A stretch of DNA of 21,979 bases. Source: an uncultured Pseudomonadota bacterium. GTDB lineage: Bacteria; Myxococcota_A; UBA9042; CAIXZC01. Shown one piece after another: positions 7,561 through 14,869 of this stretch (positions are counted from its first letter, which is position 1; each line of letters begins with the position of its first letter). Both the position numbers and the translations under genes were made by a program. Under the pieces are notes generated by a model. It saw only the letters and a program-made list of their open reading frames with translations, ran no database searches and had not been told where the DNA came from. The stretch lies in assembly GCA_937884235.1 (NCBI GenBank), contig CALGBT010000597.1, forward strand, positions 1 to 21,979, in the 5' to 3' direction.

Positions 7561-8604
7561 ATGATCTTTCGTACCCGATTTGTGGCCACTTTTACAGTTC
7601 TCATGGTAGCTGGATTCTCCGCTGCGGTGCTGGGGCAAAGTGCCGGCACCGTGATGAATGGCTATGGACCCCTCACCGCTTCGCAGAGGAAGGCCTTCTT
7701 CGCCAGTGAAGAGGACCCGGCGGGGGCAGCTCTGCTGGCCACTGAGAAGCGGCTGGAAGGGCGCCACTATGTCACCTGTGACGAGTGGTATCTGCATAAG
7801 TTCGCGGAGAAGATCAAGGGTCTTGGGGGAGGGTATGCCGGCGTTGGCACGGACCAGGCCTACCTCTTCATCGGCTGGCAACGTCCGCATCTGGCGTGGC
7901 TCTTTGACTATGACCCCTGGGTGGTCCACATCCATCGGACCTATGGCGTATTCTTTGGTGAAGCAGAGACAATTGAACAGTTCCTGGCCTTCTGGGCAGA
8001 AGACAATCGCAAGTCAAGTGTGGCGCTGCTCAAAGAGAAACTGGCGAACCATCCCGACCTGTCGATTATCGTCAAGGTCTTCAAGCACAATCGGTCGACC
8101 ATCAGCCGGAGACTAGAGCGAGTTGTGGGGAAGCTTAAGAAAGAAGGCGTGTCCAGCTATCTCTCAGACCCGGAAGAGTATGCCTTCGTGCGCAATCTCA
8201 TCATGGCGGGCCGCGTGCGACCCATGGGCGGGGATCTACTGGGCAAGAAGGGGTTGCTGGGATTGGCGGCAGCGGCCCGCAGTCTGGCCGTGCCCGTTCG
8301 AGTCCTTTATGTTTCCAATGCGGAAGGCTACTGGAAGTACAGCGACGAATACCGGGCCAATATCATCGGGCAGTATTTCGACGACAAGTCCCTCTTTCTA
8401 CGCACCGTCGCTGCCAAATGGACCAACGGGGACTATCGGTACAACATTCAGAAGGCATTTAACTTCCAGGAATGGTTGAAGCACGATTGGGTCACTTCAT
8501 ACCGGCAGATAGTGCCCCGCGGCAAGCTCAAAGGTAAAGGTGATATCCCACTTACCTATGTCGATACTGATCCGCTCACTGTTAAGCCGAAGCAGCAGGA
8601 CTAG
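7561..8604 (+). CDS. Exported protein resembling the LIC_10091 family
   Basis: The 347-residue product has a clear signal peptide (cleavage likely after VLG, about residue 25). Distinct segments are GVGTDQAYLF (94-103), WLFDYDPW (113-120), LYVSNAEGYW (249-258) and SLFLRT (277-282). From memory these match the conserved blocks of a family annotated after Leptospira LIC_10091, whose fold I recall as methyltransferase-like; I could not check this. The Asp-rich DYDP block and the SNAEGYW block are the best candidates for an active or binding site. AGGAG (7551-7555) is five bases before the ATG; an in-frame GTG two codons earlier is less well placed. It is followed after two bases by the M15 peptidase lipoprotein gene, so the two are almost surely co-transcribed. 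Its biochemical role is unknown. Confidence 0.8.
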   Translation: MIFRTRFVATFTVLMVAGFSAAVLGQSAGTVMNGYGPLTASQRKAFFASEEDPAGAALLATEKRLEGRHYVTCDEWYLHKFAEKIKGLGGGYAGVGTDQAYLFIGWQRPHLAWLFDYDPWVVHIHRTYGVFFGEAETIEQFLAFWAEDNRKSSVALLKEKLANHPDLSIIVKVFKHNRSTISRRLERVVGKLKKEGVSSYLSDPEEYAFVRNLIMAGRVRPMGGDLLGKKGLLGLAAAARSLAVPVRVLYVSNAEGYWKYSDEYRANIIGQYFDDKSLFLRTVAAKWTNGDYRYNIQKAFNFQEWLKHDWVTSYRQIVPRGKLKGKGDIPLTYVDTDPLTVKPKQQD

Positions 8605-8606
8605 CT

Positions 8607-9476
8607 ATGCGTTCTGCAGCGCGCGGTTTGTTTCTCTGCTGGTTCGTCGTGGGTTGTGCGACCACGCCCGTTCCGGCACCGCAGGAGGGTCCGCCAAAGG
8701 CCGCCGCAGAAGTAGCGGTGGCCGTCGTTCCTGAAGGACCTGCGCAGCCGCTTCCAGACCCGAAGCCGGCGACTTCGGACCCGATGTCGCCGGGCATTGA
8801 GCAGTCGATTACAGCCGAATCCCCCATCATGCCAACGCCGGAACTTGCGCCGCGGCCAACTCCCGAGACCTGCACCTATACGACCTATCAGTGGAGCACG
8901 GCGAAGGGCAAGTCAGTGAACCGTCGCACTGTGCAGAAGAAATATGCCGAGCTTACTGCCGAAGAGAAGGCCCCGGATTTCCATAAATCCGGATGCACAG
9001 TATGCTCGGAGGACCAGGTCGAGGTCGCCGTGGCGGGGCTGCCGGCTGTCGAAGTCTGCTGGTACTACGCACCGATGGTTATGAAGGCTCTTGAGGCGCT
9101 GCAGGCAGACCCACAGTTCCGCATCAGGGAGCTGGTCGGCTACCGGTGCGGCCAGACCCGGGGCCGACTGGTGGATGGTTTGCGCACGGAGTTCTCCAAC
9201 CACAGCTTCGGCACCGCCATCGATATCAACGCCAGTTTTAACGGGCTCTACCGCCGTTGCGATCTGAAGGGTAAGGTCCCCACTTCGGCCCGGGACATCG
9301 CTCGCTGTACGAAAGGAATGGGGGGGGCTTGGAACCCCGAGAAGAACTACAAAGAGACCGTCACACCCGGTTCGAAGGCCTACCAGTTGTTCACCACGCT
9401 GGTCGGCTGGAAATGGGGCGGCGAAATTGATGGCCGCCTCAAGGACTTCATGCATTTCTCAGTTGATGGATTCTAG
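8607..9476 (+). CDS. Lipoprotein peptidase of the M15 (D-Ala-D-Ala carboxypeptidase-like) type
   Basis: The 289-residue product starts with a lipoprotein signal (lipobox VVGC, lipidated C17), then a Pro/Ala-rich tether (about 20-87). The C-terminal domain has the M15 zinc-site pattern: NHSFGTAIDIN with H199 and D206, and KDFMHFS with H283, preceded by WKWGGEID. Peptidases of this kind cut peptide cross-links or stems in peptidoglycan, so this one probably remodels the cell wall from a membrane anchor. An intervening region (88-150) has paired cysteines, including C130 and C133, which may form disulfides. The stop overlaps that of the convergent HEAT-repeat gene: both TAG codons fall within CTAG at 9473-9476. 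AGGA at 8597-8600 sits six bases before the ATG. Confidence 0.88.
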   Translation: MRSAARGLFLCWFVVGCATTPVPAPQEGPPKAAAEVAVAVVPEGPAQPLPDPKPATSDPMSPGIEQSITAESPIMPTPELAPRPTPETCTYTTYQWSTAKGKSVNRRTVQKKYAELTAEEKAPDFHKSGCTVCSEDQVEVAVAGLPAVEVCWYYAPMVMKALEALQADPQFRIRELVGYRCGQTRGRLVDGLRTEFSNHSFGTAIDINASFNGLYRRCDLKGKVPTSARDIARCTKGMGGAWNPEKNYKETVTPGSKAYQLFTTLVGWKWGGEIDGRLKDFMHFSVDGF

Positions 9477-11764
9477 TCCAGCAGTCCTTTGGGAGTAGCC
9501 TCAAGCTCATCGATGGCATCGCCCGCGAGGTTGATCAGGCCTTCATCGTCAGATTGCTTCTGGAATTCCTTGAGGGGGGTGATGCCTTTCTTATGACCCA
9601 TGAGGCGGAGTCCTTCGATGGCTGCGGCCTGGACCTCGTGGTCGCCGTCGGCGAAGCCCCGGGCGATATGCTCAACGACGTTGTGGTCCTTGGAACGGCC
9701 TAGGGCGATGATGGTGGCGGCCCGAATCCTGGGGTCATCGTTCATGAGCAGGATGCCTGACTGCAGCAGTGGCACCACCATGGGGTCGATGATGTGCTGC
9801 AGACCGTGGACGGCAGCGAGCTGGATGTCAGCATTCTGTTCGAAGACGAGCTTCTTGTAGACTTCGTAGAACTCGGTGTGCTCTTCGCCGGTCTCATTGA
9901 GGACGACGATGGTGCGCAAAGCCTCAACCTTCTGAACCAGGTTGCGGGATTCCACCATGAACTTGAGCTTGCCGCGGGCAGACTTGATCTTGCGCTCCTT
10001 GATGGACTTGATGGCATCAATGCGGACCCCGTCGTCCTCATCTCCAAGGAGTTCGAGGATGACTTCGTCGCCTTCTTCATCGGCCAGAGCCAGTGCGGCC
10101 TTGCCAACTAGCATGCGGACATCTGCGGAGGGGTCTTTCTTAATGCGCAGCAGCCGTCGCAAATTGCGGGCGCCACCAATCTCGTAGAGGGCCTGCACCG
10201 CGGCCCGCTTGATGACTTCGGCATCATCCTTCATGGAGTCTCCGAGCAGCTCGAGCAACGGCTCGATGTCTTTCTTCTCTGCAGAGAGAGACTTGGCTTC
10301 GGCCACCAGGGCTAGCACCGCCAATTCGCGGATGACAATGTCGTCTGACTTTGCCTGCTTCATGAGTTGGAAGTTGGAGAGCTTTGCCAGGAGGTCGGAA
10401 ATCGCGGAGCGAGCGGCACTCTTCAGCGCCGGACTGGCGGATGCCTTGGAAAGAGCGGGCATCTGCTCTAACAACTCCAGCTTGCCGATGGCGGCAACCG
10501 CCGCCAGGGCGACTTTGTTGTCGCTGTGGACGAGGGCCTGAACCAGCAGGTCTGCCATCTCTTTGTAGCCCCGCATCTCGATGGTGCTGATGGCCTGGAC
10601 TGCGGGATCGCCGTTGTGCTTCTCAACCAGGTAGGTAATGCCGGCGGCGGCAAAAGCAGCGTCCTCCTGCAGCATTAGCTCAATGGCCCCGTCCCGACGA
10701 TACTGTTCCAGGATGGCGGCGTTGCTGAGCAGCCCCTTCAGGGTCTCCAGGTCACGCAGCTGCTTGAGGCCGGCGAAGGCAGCCGTCCGTACGCTCTCAT
10801 CGGCGTGGGAGAGTTGTCTGACGATGGCGGGAAGCACGCGCTTGTCGCCCGAAGCCGCCAGCTTCTGCACAGTCTGCACCACGACTGCCAGGTCTTTGCT
10901 CTTCAATTCTTCAAAGAGAATGTAGATCTTGTAATTCGCTTTGCCATTGGCAACTAGAATCCGCGCCGCCTGCAACTGGGTCTCCGGGTCTTTGGTGGAG
11001 TCGGCGGTTTTGGCCAGGGCGTCGAGCACAGCCGGGTCGTTCTTCTTGGCCAGAAGCTCAATTGTTTTGTAGACGATGGACAGATCCACGTCCTGCAGCA
11101 GGGGCATGAGCAGCTCATTCTCGTTGGCGAATTTGAGGTGCGGGAAGGCCGTAAGTACCGTCATGCGGACGTAAGACTCCGGGGATTTCAGGAGCTCTGC
11201 GATCTTCTGAAAGAGGAGCGGATCGTGCTTTGCCATCCTCTCGTCGAAGACCCGGGACTCGGTATATTCGTTTGGCCCAAGACGCACAATTGCATGGGGG
11301 AAGGTGGCGGGCGGCAGAGCCTCCCAGAGTGGCACAGTCGGCACGAAGTAGGGGTACTTAACCTGGGTATCAGTAATCATCTTGCCGTCACTGAGCTTGA
11401 CGTCGGCAATGCCGATGGTGGTGAGAGTAAGGTAGATCTCACCGATGATCACATCGTGGAAGCGCTCCTGCTCCGGGTCGACGTGCAAAGTGGCGGTGAA
11501 GTTGCCGTCCTTTTCCCGAACGACCAGGTGCGTGCTGCCATAGATGGCCTGACGCGAACCGTGCAGCTTCTCGAAGAGGACGCCCACCTTACGTTCCATC
11601 TGCCGATGGGTCGGACCGGTGAAGGAGAAGGGCACAAAGAAGATACGTTGCTGCCCCTGATACTCCATTTGCTCAGCCGAGAATGCGAAGTAAACTTCAG
11701 CCCGCACCAGAGCTGGAACCATGACCATGAGGGCAACAAGAGTGACCGTCAGCCGTTTCAGCAT
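9473..11764 (-). CDS. Secreted HEAT-repeat protein
   Basis: The 763-residue product carries a signal peptide (MLKRLTVTLVALMVMVPALVRA). A unique N-terminal domain spans about 23-190 and looks beta-rich. From about residue 195 to the end there is an almost unbroken solenoid of roughly 35-residue helical repeats of HEAT type, with recurring patterns such as DPxxRxAAxxALGxxxD (for example DPRIRAATIIALGRSKD) and VRxxAxxAL. HEAT solenoids usually act as protein-binding scaffolds; no enzyme motif is visible. The ribosome site (GGGAGG on the minus strand) is five to six bases from the ATG. It lies downstream of the MFS gene on the same strand, but has its own candidate promoter in the gap. Partner and role are unknown. 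Confidence 0.9.
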   Translation of the reverse strand: MLKRLTVTLVALMVMVPALVRAEVYFAFSAEQMEYQGQQRIFFVPFSFTGPTHRQMERKVGVLFEKLHGSRQAIYGSTHLVVREKDGNFTATLHVDPEQERFHDVIIGEIYLTLTTIGIADVKLSDGKMITDTQVKYPYFVPTVPLWEALPPATFPHAIVRLGPNEYTESRVFDERMAKHDPLLFQKIAELLKSPESYVRMTVLTAFPHLKFANENELLMPLLQDVDLSIVYKTIELLAKKNDPAVLDALAKTADSTKDPETQLQAARILVANGKANYKIYILFEELKSKDLAVVVQTVQKLAASGDKRVLPAIVRQLSHADESVRTAAFAGLKQLRDLETLKGLLSNAAILEQYRRDGAIELMLQEDAAFAAAGITYLVEKHNGDPAVQAISTIEMRGYKEMADLLVQALVHSDNKVALAAVAAIGKLELLEQMPALSKASASPALKSAARSAISDLLAKLSNFQLMKQAKSDDIVIRELAVLALVAEAKSLSAEKKDIEPLLELLGDSMKDDAEVIKRAAVQALYEIGGARNLRRLLRIKKDPSADVRMLVGKAALALADEEGDEVILELLGDEDDGVRIDAIKSIKERKIKSARGKLKFMVESRNLVQKVEALRTIVVLNETGEEHTEFYEVYKKLVFEQNADIQLAAVHGLQHIIDPMVVPLLQSGILLMNDDPRIRAATIIALGRSKDHNVVEHIARGFADGDHEVQAAAIEGLRLMGHKKGITPLKEFQKQSDDEGLINLAGDAIDELEATPKGLLD

Positions 11765-11788
11765 ATCTACCTCCCAGAGATCGACTAC

Positions 11789-11816
11789 ATTCTGGCTTTA
11801 ACAGATCAGATGTCAA
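11789..11816 (-). promoter_or_regulatory. Predicted promoter of the HEAT-repeat gene
   Basis: On the minus strand a perfect TTGACA (11811-11816) is followed after 16 bp by CAGAAT (11789-11794). The start of transcription would be about 15-20 bases before the GGGAGG ribosome site of the gene starting at 11764. Confidence 0.5.
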
Positions 11817-11838
11817 TGATCTTCCCGAATCAGAAACG

Positions 11839-11860
11839 GCGCCAGGCTGACGCCAGGCGC
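11839..11860 (-). terminator. Possible terminator of the MFS gene
   Basis: A GC-rich hairpin pairs GCGCC (11839-11843) with GGCGC (11856-11860) and GGC with GCC inside, with one A-A mismatch and a TGAC loop on the plus strand (GTCA on the minus). On the minus strand it is followed by CGTTTCTGATTC, which is only moderately T-rich. It lies about 30 bases after the MFS stop codon. Confidence 0.45.
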
Positions 11861-11890
11861 TGTGTGCGGTGATGTATTGCGGGCCTGCCG

Positions 11891-13459
11891 CTACGCCTTG
11901 GTCTTGAAGTCTTTCCCCAGCCAACCTTTGGCCAGGAGCAACATGACGCAGGACATCATGGCGATGCAGGCGAAGATGAGCCACATTGTCTGCGTATCCC
12001 TTTCGCCGATGGCCGGGCAATACCGGTCCATCATCCAGCCCGAGTAGAGGAGCGGAACCAGGAGCTTGGTGAGAAACCATGGGAACTGAGCAACACCCAT
12101 GTAGGTTCCGGTGCGGCCCTCTGGAGCGATCTCGGCCGCGTACTGGAGGAAGCGGGGCTGCCACATGGCCTCACCGATGGTCATCACGAGGATGTAAGTG
12201 AAGAGCGCCCAGGGTTGGGGGCCGGCCACCAGCAGGAATGCCGGCGCAGCCATGATGAGTGTGCCCCAGATCATCATGTTATAGACCTTCGCCTTCATGG
12301 TCGCCGCAGTAATGATGGGGACGAGAATGAAAATGAGGATTGGATTGGCATTGGCCGCGATCTCGAAGTACTCACCGATCCAACCATCAAAAGCTCGGGA
12401 GATGTACTGCGGCAGCACCAGCCAGTTGTAGGTGAAGAGCGTTTGTACCGGGATAAGAGCGAAGATGAAGAATGCGAACTTGGCGTTGGAGAGAGGGTGT
12501 CTGGCAATCCAGACGATCGTCTTCTGCCGGCGAGTGGCGGGCAGCACCATGATGTAGACCGGCAGTAACGCGGTAGCGAGGCCGACGTAGTAGCCAATGG
12601 GGGCAGGAACTCTCCAGAGTATGGCCCCGACAATGGCCGCCAGCAGCAGCCACATGTGCCAGGGCACGGTATCCCGCTCGACATCAACTGCGGCGCCAGT
12701 CGTCCTGGCCTGTTTCGCTTCTTCCCCCTCATTTTCAAGCAGGTCAGCTGATTCGGCTTTTGCTGCCGCGGTCGCCGCCGCCACGGTCTTGCGCGTCAAG
12801 ATGAAGATGGTGGCCAGCAGGGCAATCACGGTGAACGCGGTGTAGACCCAGAAGGTGCCAGGTATGCCCAGTCCTGCGTAGTCGTCATCGCGCAGCAGGA
12901 AGGCGAAGGATGGGAGCCATCCGCCCAGGTTCATGAGCGCATAGAGCATTGCGAAACCCATGGCCGCGGTCTTGGGTGTCGTGAACTGGCGGACCGCGGC
13001 GTAGGCGGCAGGCTGGTACATGCCGTAGCCAATGACGATGAGCACGATTCCGCCCATGGTCACAAGGTGAAGAGGAGACCAGAGACCGTCAGGCTCCAAA
13101 CCCAGTGCCGTGGGGGCCGCAGACATGATGATGCGACCCACGAGCATGAAGACAAAGGCGACAAGCAGTGCTCGACGGACCCCCCACTTATCCCCGACAA
13201 AGCCGAGGAAGAACATGGAGATGGTGATCCCGGCGGTGAGGACCATCACCATTGTGTGCGACCACTCGTCAGCGTGCTCCACTCCCTTGAAAACAGTCCC
13301 AGAGAAGTAAATTGCCAGGTAACCCAGCATCCCGAAATAGACCATCCCCTCCAGCAGGTAGGCCAGATTGACGCCCCATAGGGCGCGGGGTGCGTGGACG
13401 AGGTCCACAAAGGGCTGGACGATCTCTTTGAGCGGGTTCTTTGGGGTTTCTCTTGACAC
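11891..13459 (-). CDS. Major facilitator superfamily transporter, POT/peptide-transporter-like
   Basis: The 522-residue product is a multi-spanning inner-membrane protein with about 12-14 hydrophobic helices. Between helices 2 and 3 it has the MFS loop GFVGDKWGVRRALL. The first helix (LLEGMVYFGMLGYLAIYF) has the Glu and tyrosine layout seen in proton-coupled oligopeptide transporters, and IGEAMWQPRFLQYAAEIAPEG in the C-terminal half resembles their later motif, so peptides are a possible substrate. A charged Ala-rich cytoplasmic loop separates the two halves, as in many MFS proteins. The GTG at 13459 is chosen because GGAGG on the minus strand lies seven bases upstream and the protein then starts VSRETPKNPL. 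The longer frame to 13504 would run into the promoter. It is divergent from the DJ-1-like lipoprotein gene. Confidence 0.85.
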   Translation of the reverse strand: MSRETPKNPLKEIVQPFVDLVHAPRALWGVNLAYLLEGMVYFGMLGYLAIYFSGTVFKGVEHADEWSHTMVMVLTAGITISMFFLGFVGDKWGVRRALLVAFVFMLVGRIIMSAAPTALGLEPDGLWSPLHLVTMGGIVLIVIGYGMYQPAAYAAVRQFTTPKTAAMGFAMLYALMNLGGWLPSFAFLLRDDDYAGLGIPGTFWVYTAFTVIALLATIFILTRKTVAAATAAAKAESADLLENEGEEAKQARTTGAAVDVERDTVPWHMWLLLAAIVGAILWRVPAPIGYYVGLATALLPVYIMVLPATRRQKTIVWIARHPLSNAKFAFFIFALIPVQTLFTYNWLVLPQYISRAFDGWIGEYFEIAANANPILIFILVPIITAATMKAKVYNMMIWGTLIMAAPAFLLVAGPQPWALFTYILVMTIGEAMWQPRFLQYAAEIAPEGRTGTYMGVAQFPWFLTKLLVPLLYSGWMMDRYCPAIGERDTQTMWLIFACIAMMSCVMLLLAKGWLGKDFKTKA

Positions 13460-13485
13460 TGTCGTTCCTCCACGTGATGCGAGAC

Positions 13486-13514
13486 AGTACAGCAATGGTG
13501 CCACTTTGTGTCAA
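13486..13514 (-). promoter_or_regulatory. Predicted promoter of the MFS gene
   Basis: On the minus strand TTGACA (13509-13514) is 17 bp from TGTACT (13486-13491). The -35 box lies eleven bases from the -35 box of the divergent promoter, so the two polymerases are unlikely to bind at once. Confidence 0.6.
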
Positions 13515-13525
13515 GGACAATCTCA

Positions 13526-13554
13526 TTGACACTCGGCCCACCAGAACCTAGGAT
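13526..13554 (+). promoter_or_regulatory. Predicted promoter of the DJ-1 / TlpA / barrel cluster
   Basis: TTGACA (13526-13531), 17 bp, then TAGGAT (13549-13554). GGAGG (13569-13573) and the ATG at 13578 follow, leaving a leader of under 20 bases. Confidence 0.6.
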
Positions 13555-13577
13555 TTTGACTACGACCCGGAGGCCCC

Positions 13578-14273
13578 ATGCAAGCCAAGCTTCTCCCGAC
13601 CATTCTCTTTGCCCTGTTTGCCTGTTCCCTGGGCTGCCAGGAAGTGGAGAAGATGGTCACCAAGATCAAAGAGAAGGTCTCCGGAGAGAAGACTGCCGCC
13701 CCAACCGAGCCAAAGCCGGCAGAGCCCAGGAGGCAGGCGGTGGAAAGTGGGACCATCGCCCTCCTGGTGGCATCGGAGGGGTACCAGGACGAGGAGCTGA
13801 AGACCACCCGCAGCATCTTCGTTGATGCCGGTTTCGAGGTTGCAGTGCTCTCTTTCTTTGGCGGCCGGGCCACGGGGGCTCTCGGCGGTGAGACGGTAGT
13901 TGACAAGCAGCTGGAGGATGTCCTTGACAGCGTCGATGACTATGTTGCTGTAGTGCTCGTCGGCGGCCCCGGTGCGGCCTTCTACCATAAGGACAAGAAA
14001 GCCCACGAGCTGGTGCAGAAGGCCGTGGCTGCCGGCAAAGTCGTTGGGGCCATCTGCCTGGCCCCCTTCACCCTCGGCTACGCTGGGGTACTGAAGGGAC
14101 ACCAGGCCACCGCCTGGATCGGAGGCAAGTACACCCCAGAGATGCTCGCTGCCGAGGGGGCACTCTTCCGGGACGACTCGGTGGTTGTCGACGGTAGCAT
14201 TGTTACCGCCAACGGCCCCGATGCCGCAGCCCCTTTTGCCCGGGCAGTGGTTGCTACCCTGAAAGGCAATTGA
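13578..14273 (+). CDS. DJ-1/PfpI-family lipoprotein
   Basis: The 231-residue product starts with a lipoprotein signal (lipobox SLGC, lipidated C20) and a charged linker rich in Lys, Glu and Pro (about 21-56). The DJ-1/PfpI domain follows: E67 in ASEGYQDEEL, the glycine turn VLVGGPGA (127-134), and the nucleophilic-elbow cysteine C160 in GAICLAP. Family members include deglycases, chaperones and cysteine peptidases, so the exact activity cannot be read from the sequence. A lipid-anchored, periplasm-facing member is uncommon: most are cytoplasmic. It is followed after 74 bases by a TlpA-like thioredoxin lipoprotein, which suggests a role in thiol or carbonyl damage repair in the envelope. Confidence 0.9.
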   Translation: MQAKLLPTILFALFACSLGCQEVEKMVTKIKEKVSGEKTAAPTEPKPAEPRRQAVESGTIALLVASEGYQDEELKTTRSIFVDAGFEVAVLSFFGGRATGALGGETVVDKQLEDVLDSVDDYVAVVLVGGPGAAFYHKDKKAHELVQKAVAAGKVVGAICLAPFTLGYAGVLKGHQATAWIGGKYTPEMLAAEGALFRDDSVVVDGSIVTANGPDAAAPFARAVVATLKGN

Positions 14274-14347
14274 GCAAGGTGACCTGGTTATTGGCAATGA
14301 TGCAATCCCGCGTGCGTGCCCCGGCACCACCAATCTGAGGTAAGAAT

Positions 14348-14869
14348 ATGCGCAACAACACCGCCGCACTAGTGCTTGTTTCACTGCTGCTCGCAGCTTG
14401 CTCCGCCGCCCCCGCTGCCACCGCCGACGGCGACAGCAAATCGGGCCTGGAATCGCTGGTTCTGTATGACCTGTCAGGGCAACCCATTGACTTTGGCCAA
14501 CTGGTGGGCAAGAAAGTGCTGGCCATCAGCTTCTGGGGGACCTTCTGCAAGCCCTGCAAGTCGGAGATGCCTTTCCTGCAGAAGATGGTGGAGAAATACG
14601 GCGCCGATGGCTTTGAAGTGCTGGCAATCAGCCTCGATACCCCCGATACCGAGGCCTCGGTTCGGCCCTTCATCCAGAAGAACAACTATACATTTAAAGT
14701 AACTATAGATCGCCAGAGCGAAGCCACCCAACTCCTCAACTCCAAGAGCGTGCTGCCCTTCCTGGTGATCCTTGACCGGCAGGGAAACATCGTGAAGAAG
14801 AAGGACGGGTTCACGGTAGGTGACCAACCGGCCCTGGAGAAGTTGATCCAGGATCTGGTCGCCCAATGA
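14348..14869 (+). CDS. TlpA-like thioredoxin-fold lipoprotein
   Basis: The 173-residue product has a lipoprotein signal (LLAACS, lipidated C18). Its thioredoxin-fold domain carries the active-site motif CKPC (C67, C70) in FWGTFCKPCKSEMP and a cis-proline loop (VLPFLVILD) later. Such proteins keep periplasmic cysteines reduced, for example in cytochrome maturation or protein repair. GAGG (14337-14340) is seven bases before the ATG. The stop overlaps the start of the following barrel gene (ATGA), so the two are translationally coupled. I found no convincing promoter in the 74-base gap upstream, which favours co-transcription with the DJ-1-like gene. Confidence 0.93.
   Translation: MRNNTAALVLVSLLLAACSAAPAATADGDSKSGLESLVLYDLSGQPIDFGQLVGKKVLAISFWGTFCKPCKSEMPFLQKMVEKYGADGFEVLAISLDTPDTEASVRPFIQKNNYTFKVTIDRQSEATQLLNSKSVLPFLVILDRQGNIVKKKDGFTVGDQPALEKLIQDLVAQ

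Noticed and set aside
11138..11872. 244-codon plus-strand frame opposite the HEAT-repeat gene.
   Set aside because: It lies mostly within the coding region of the minus-strand gene and has no recognisable domain; judged a shadow frame.
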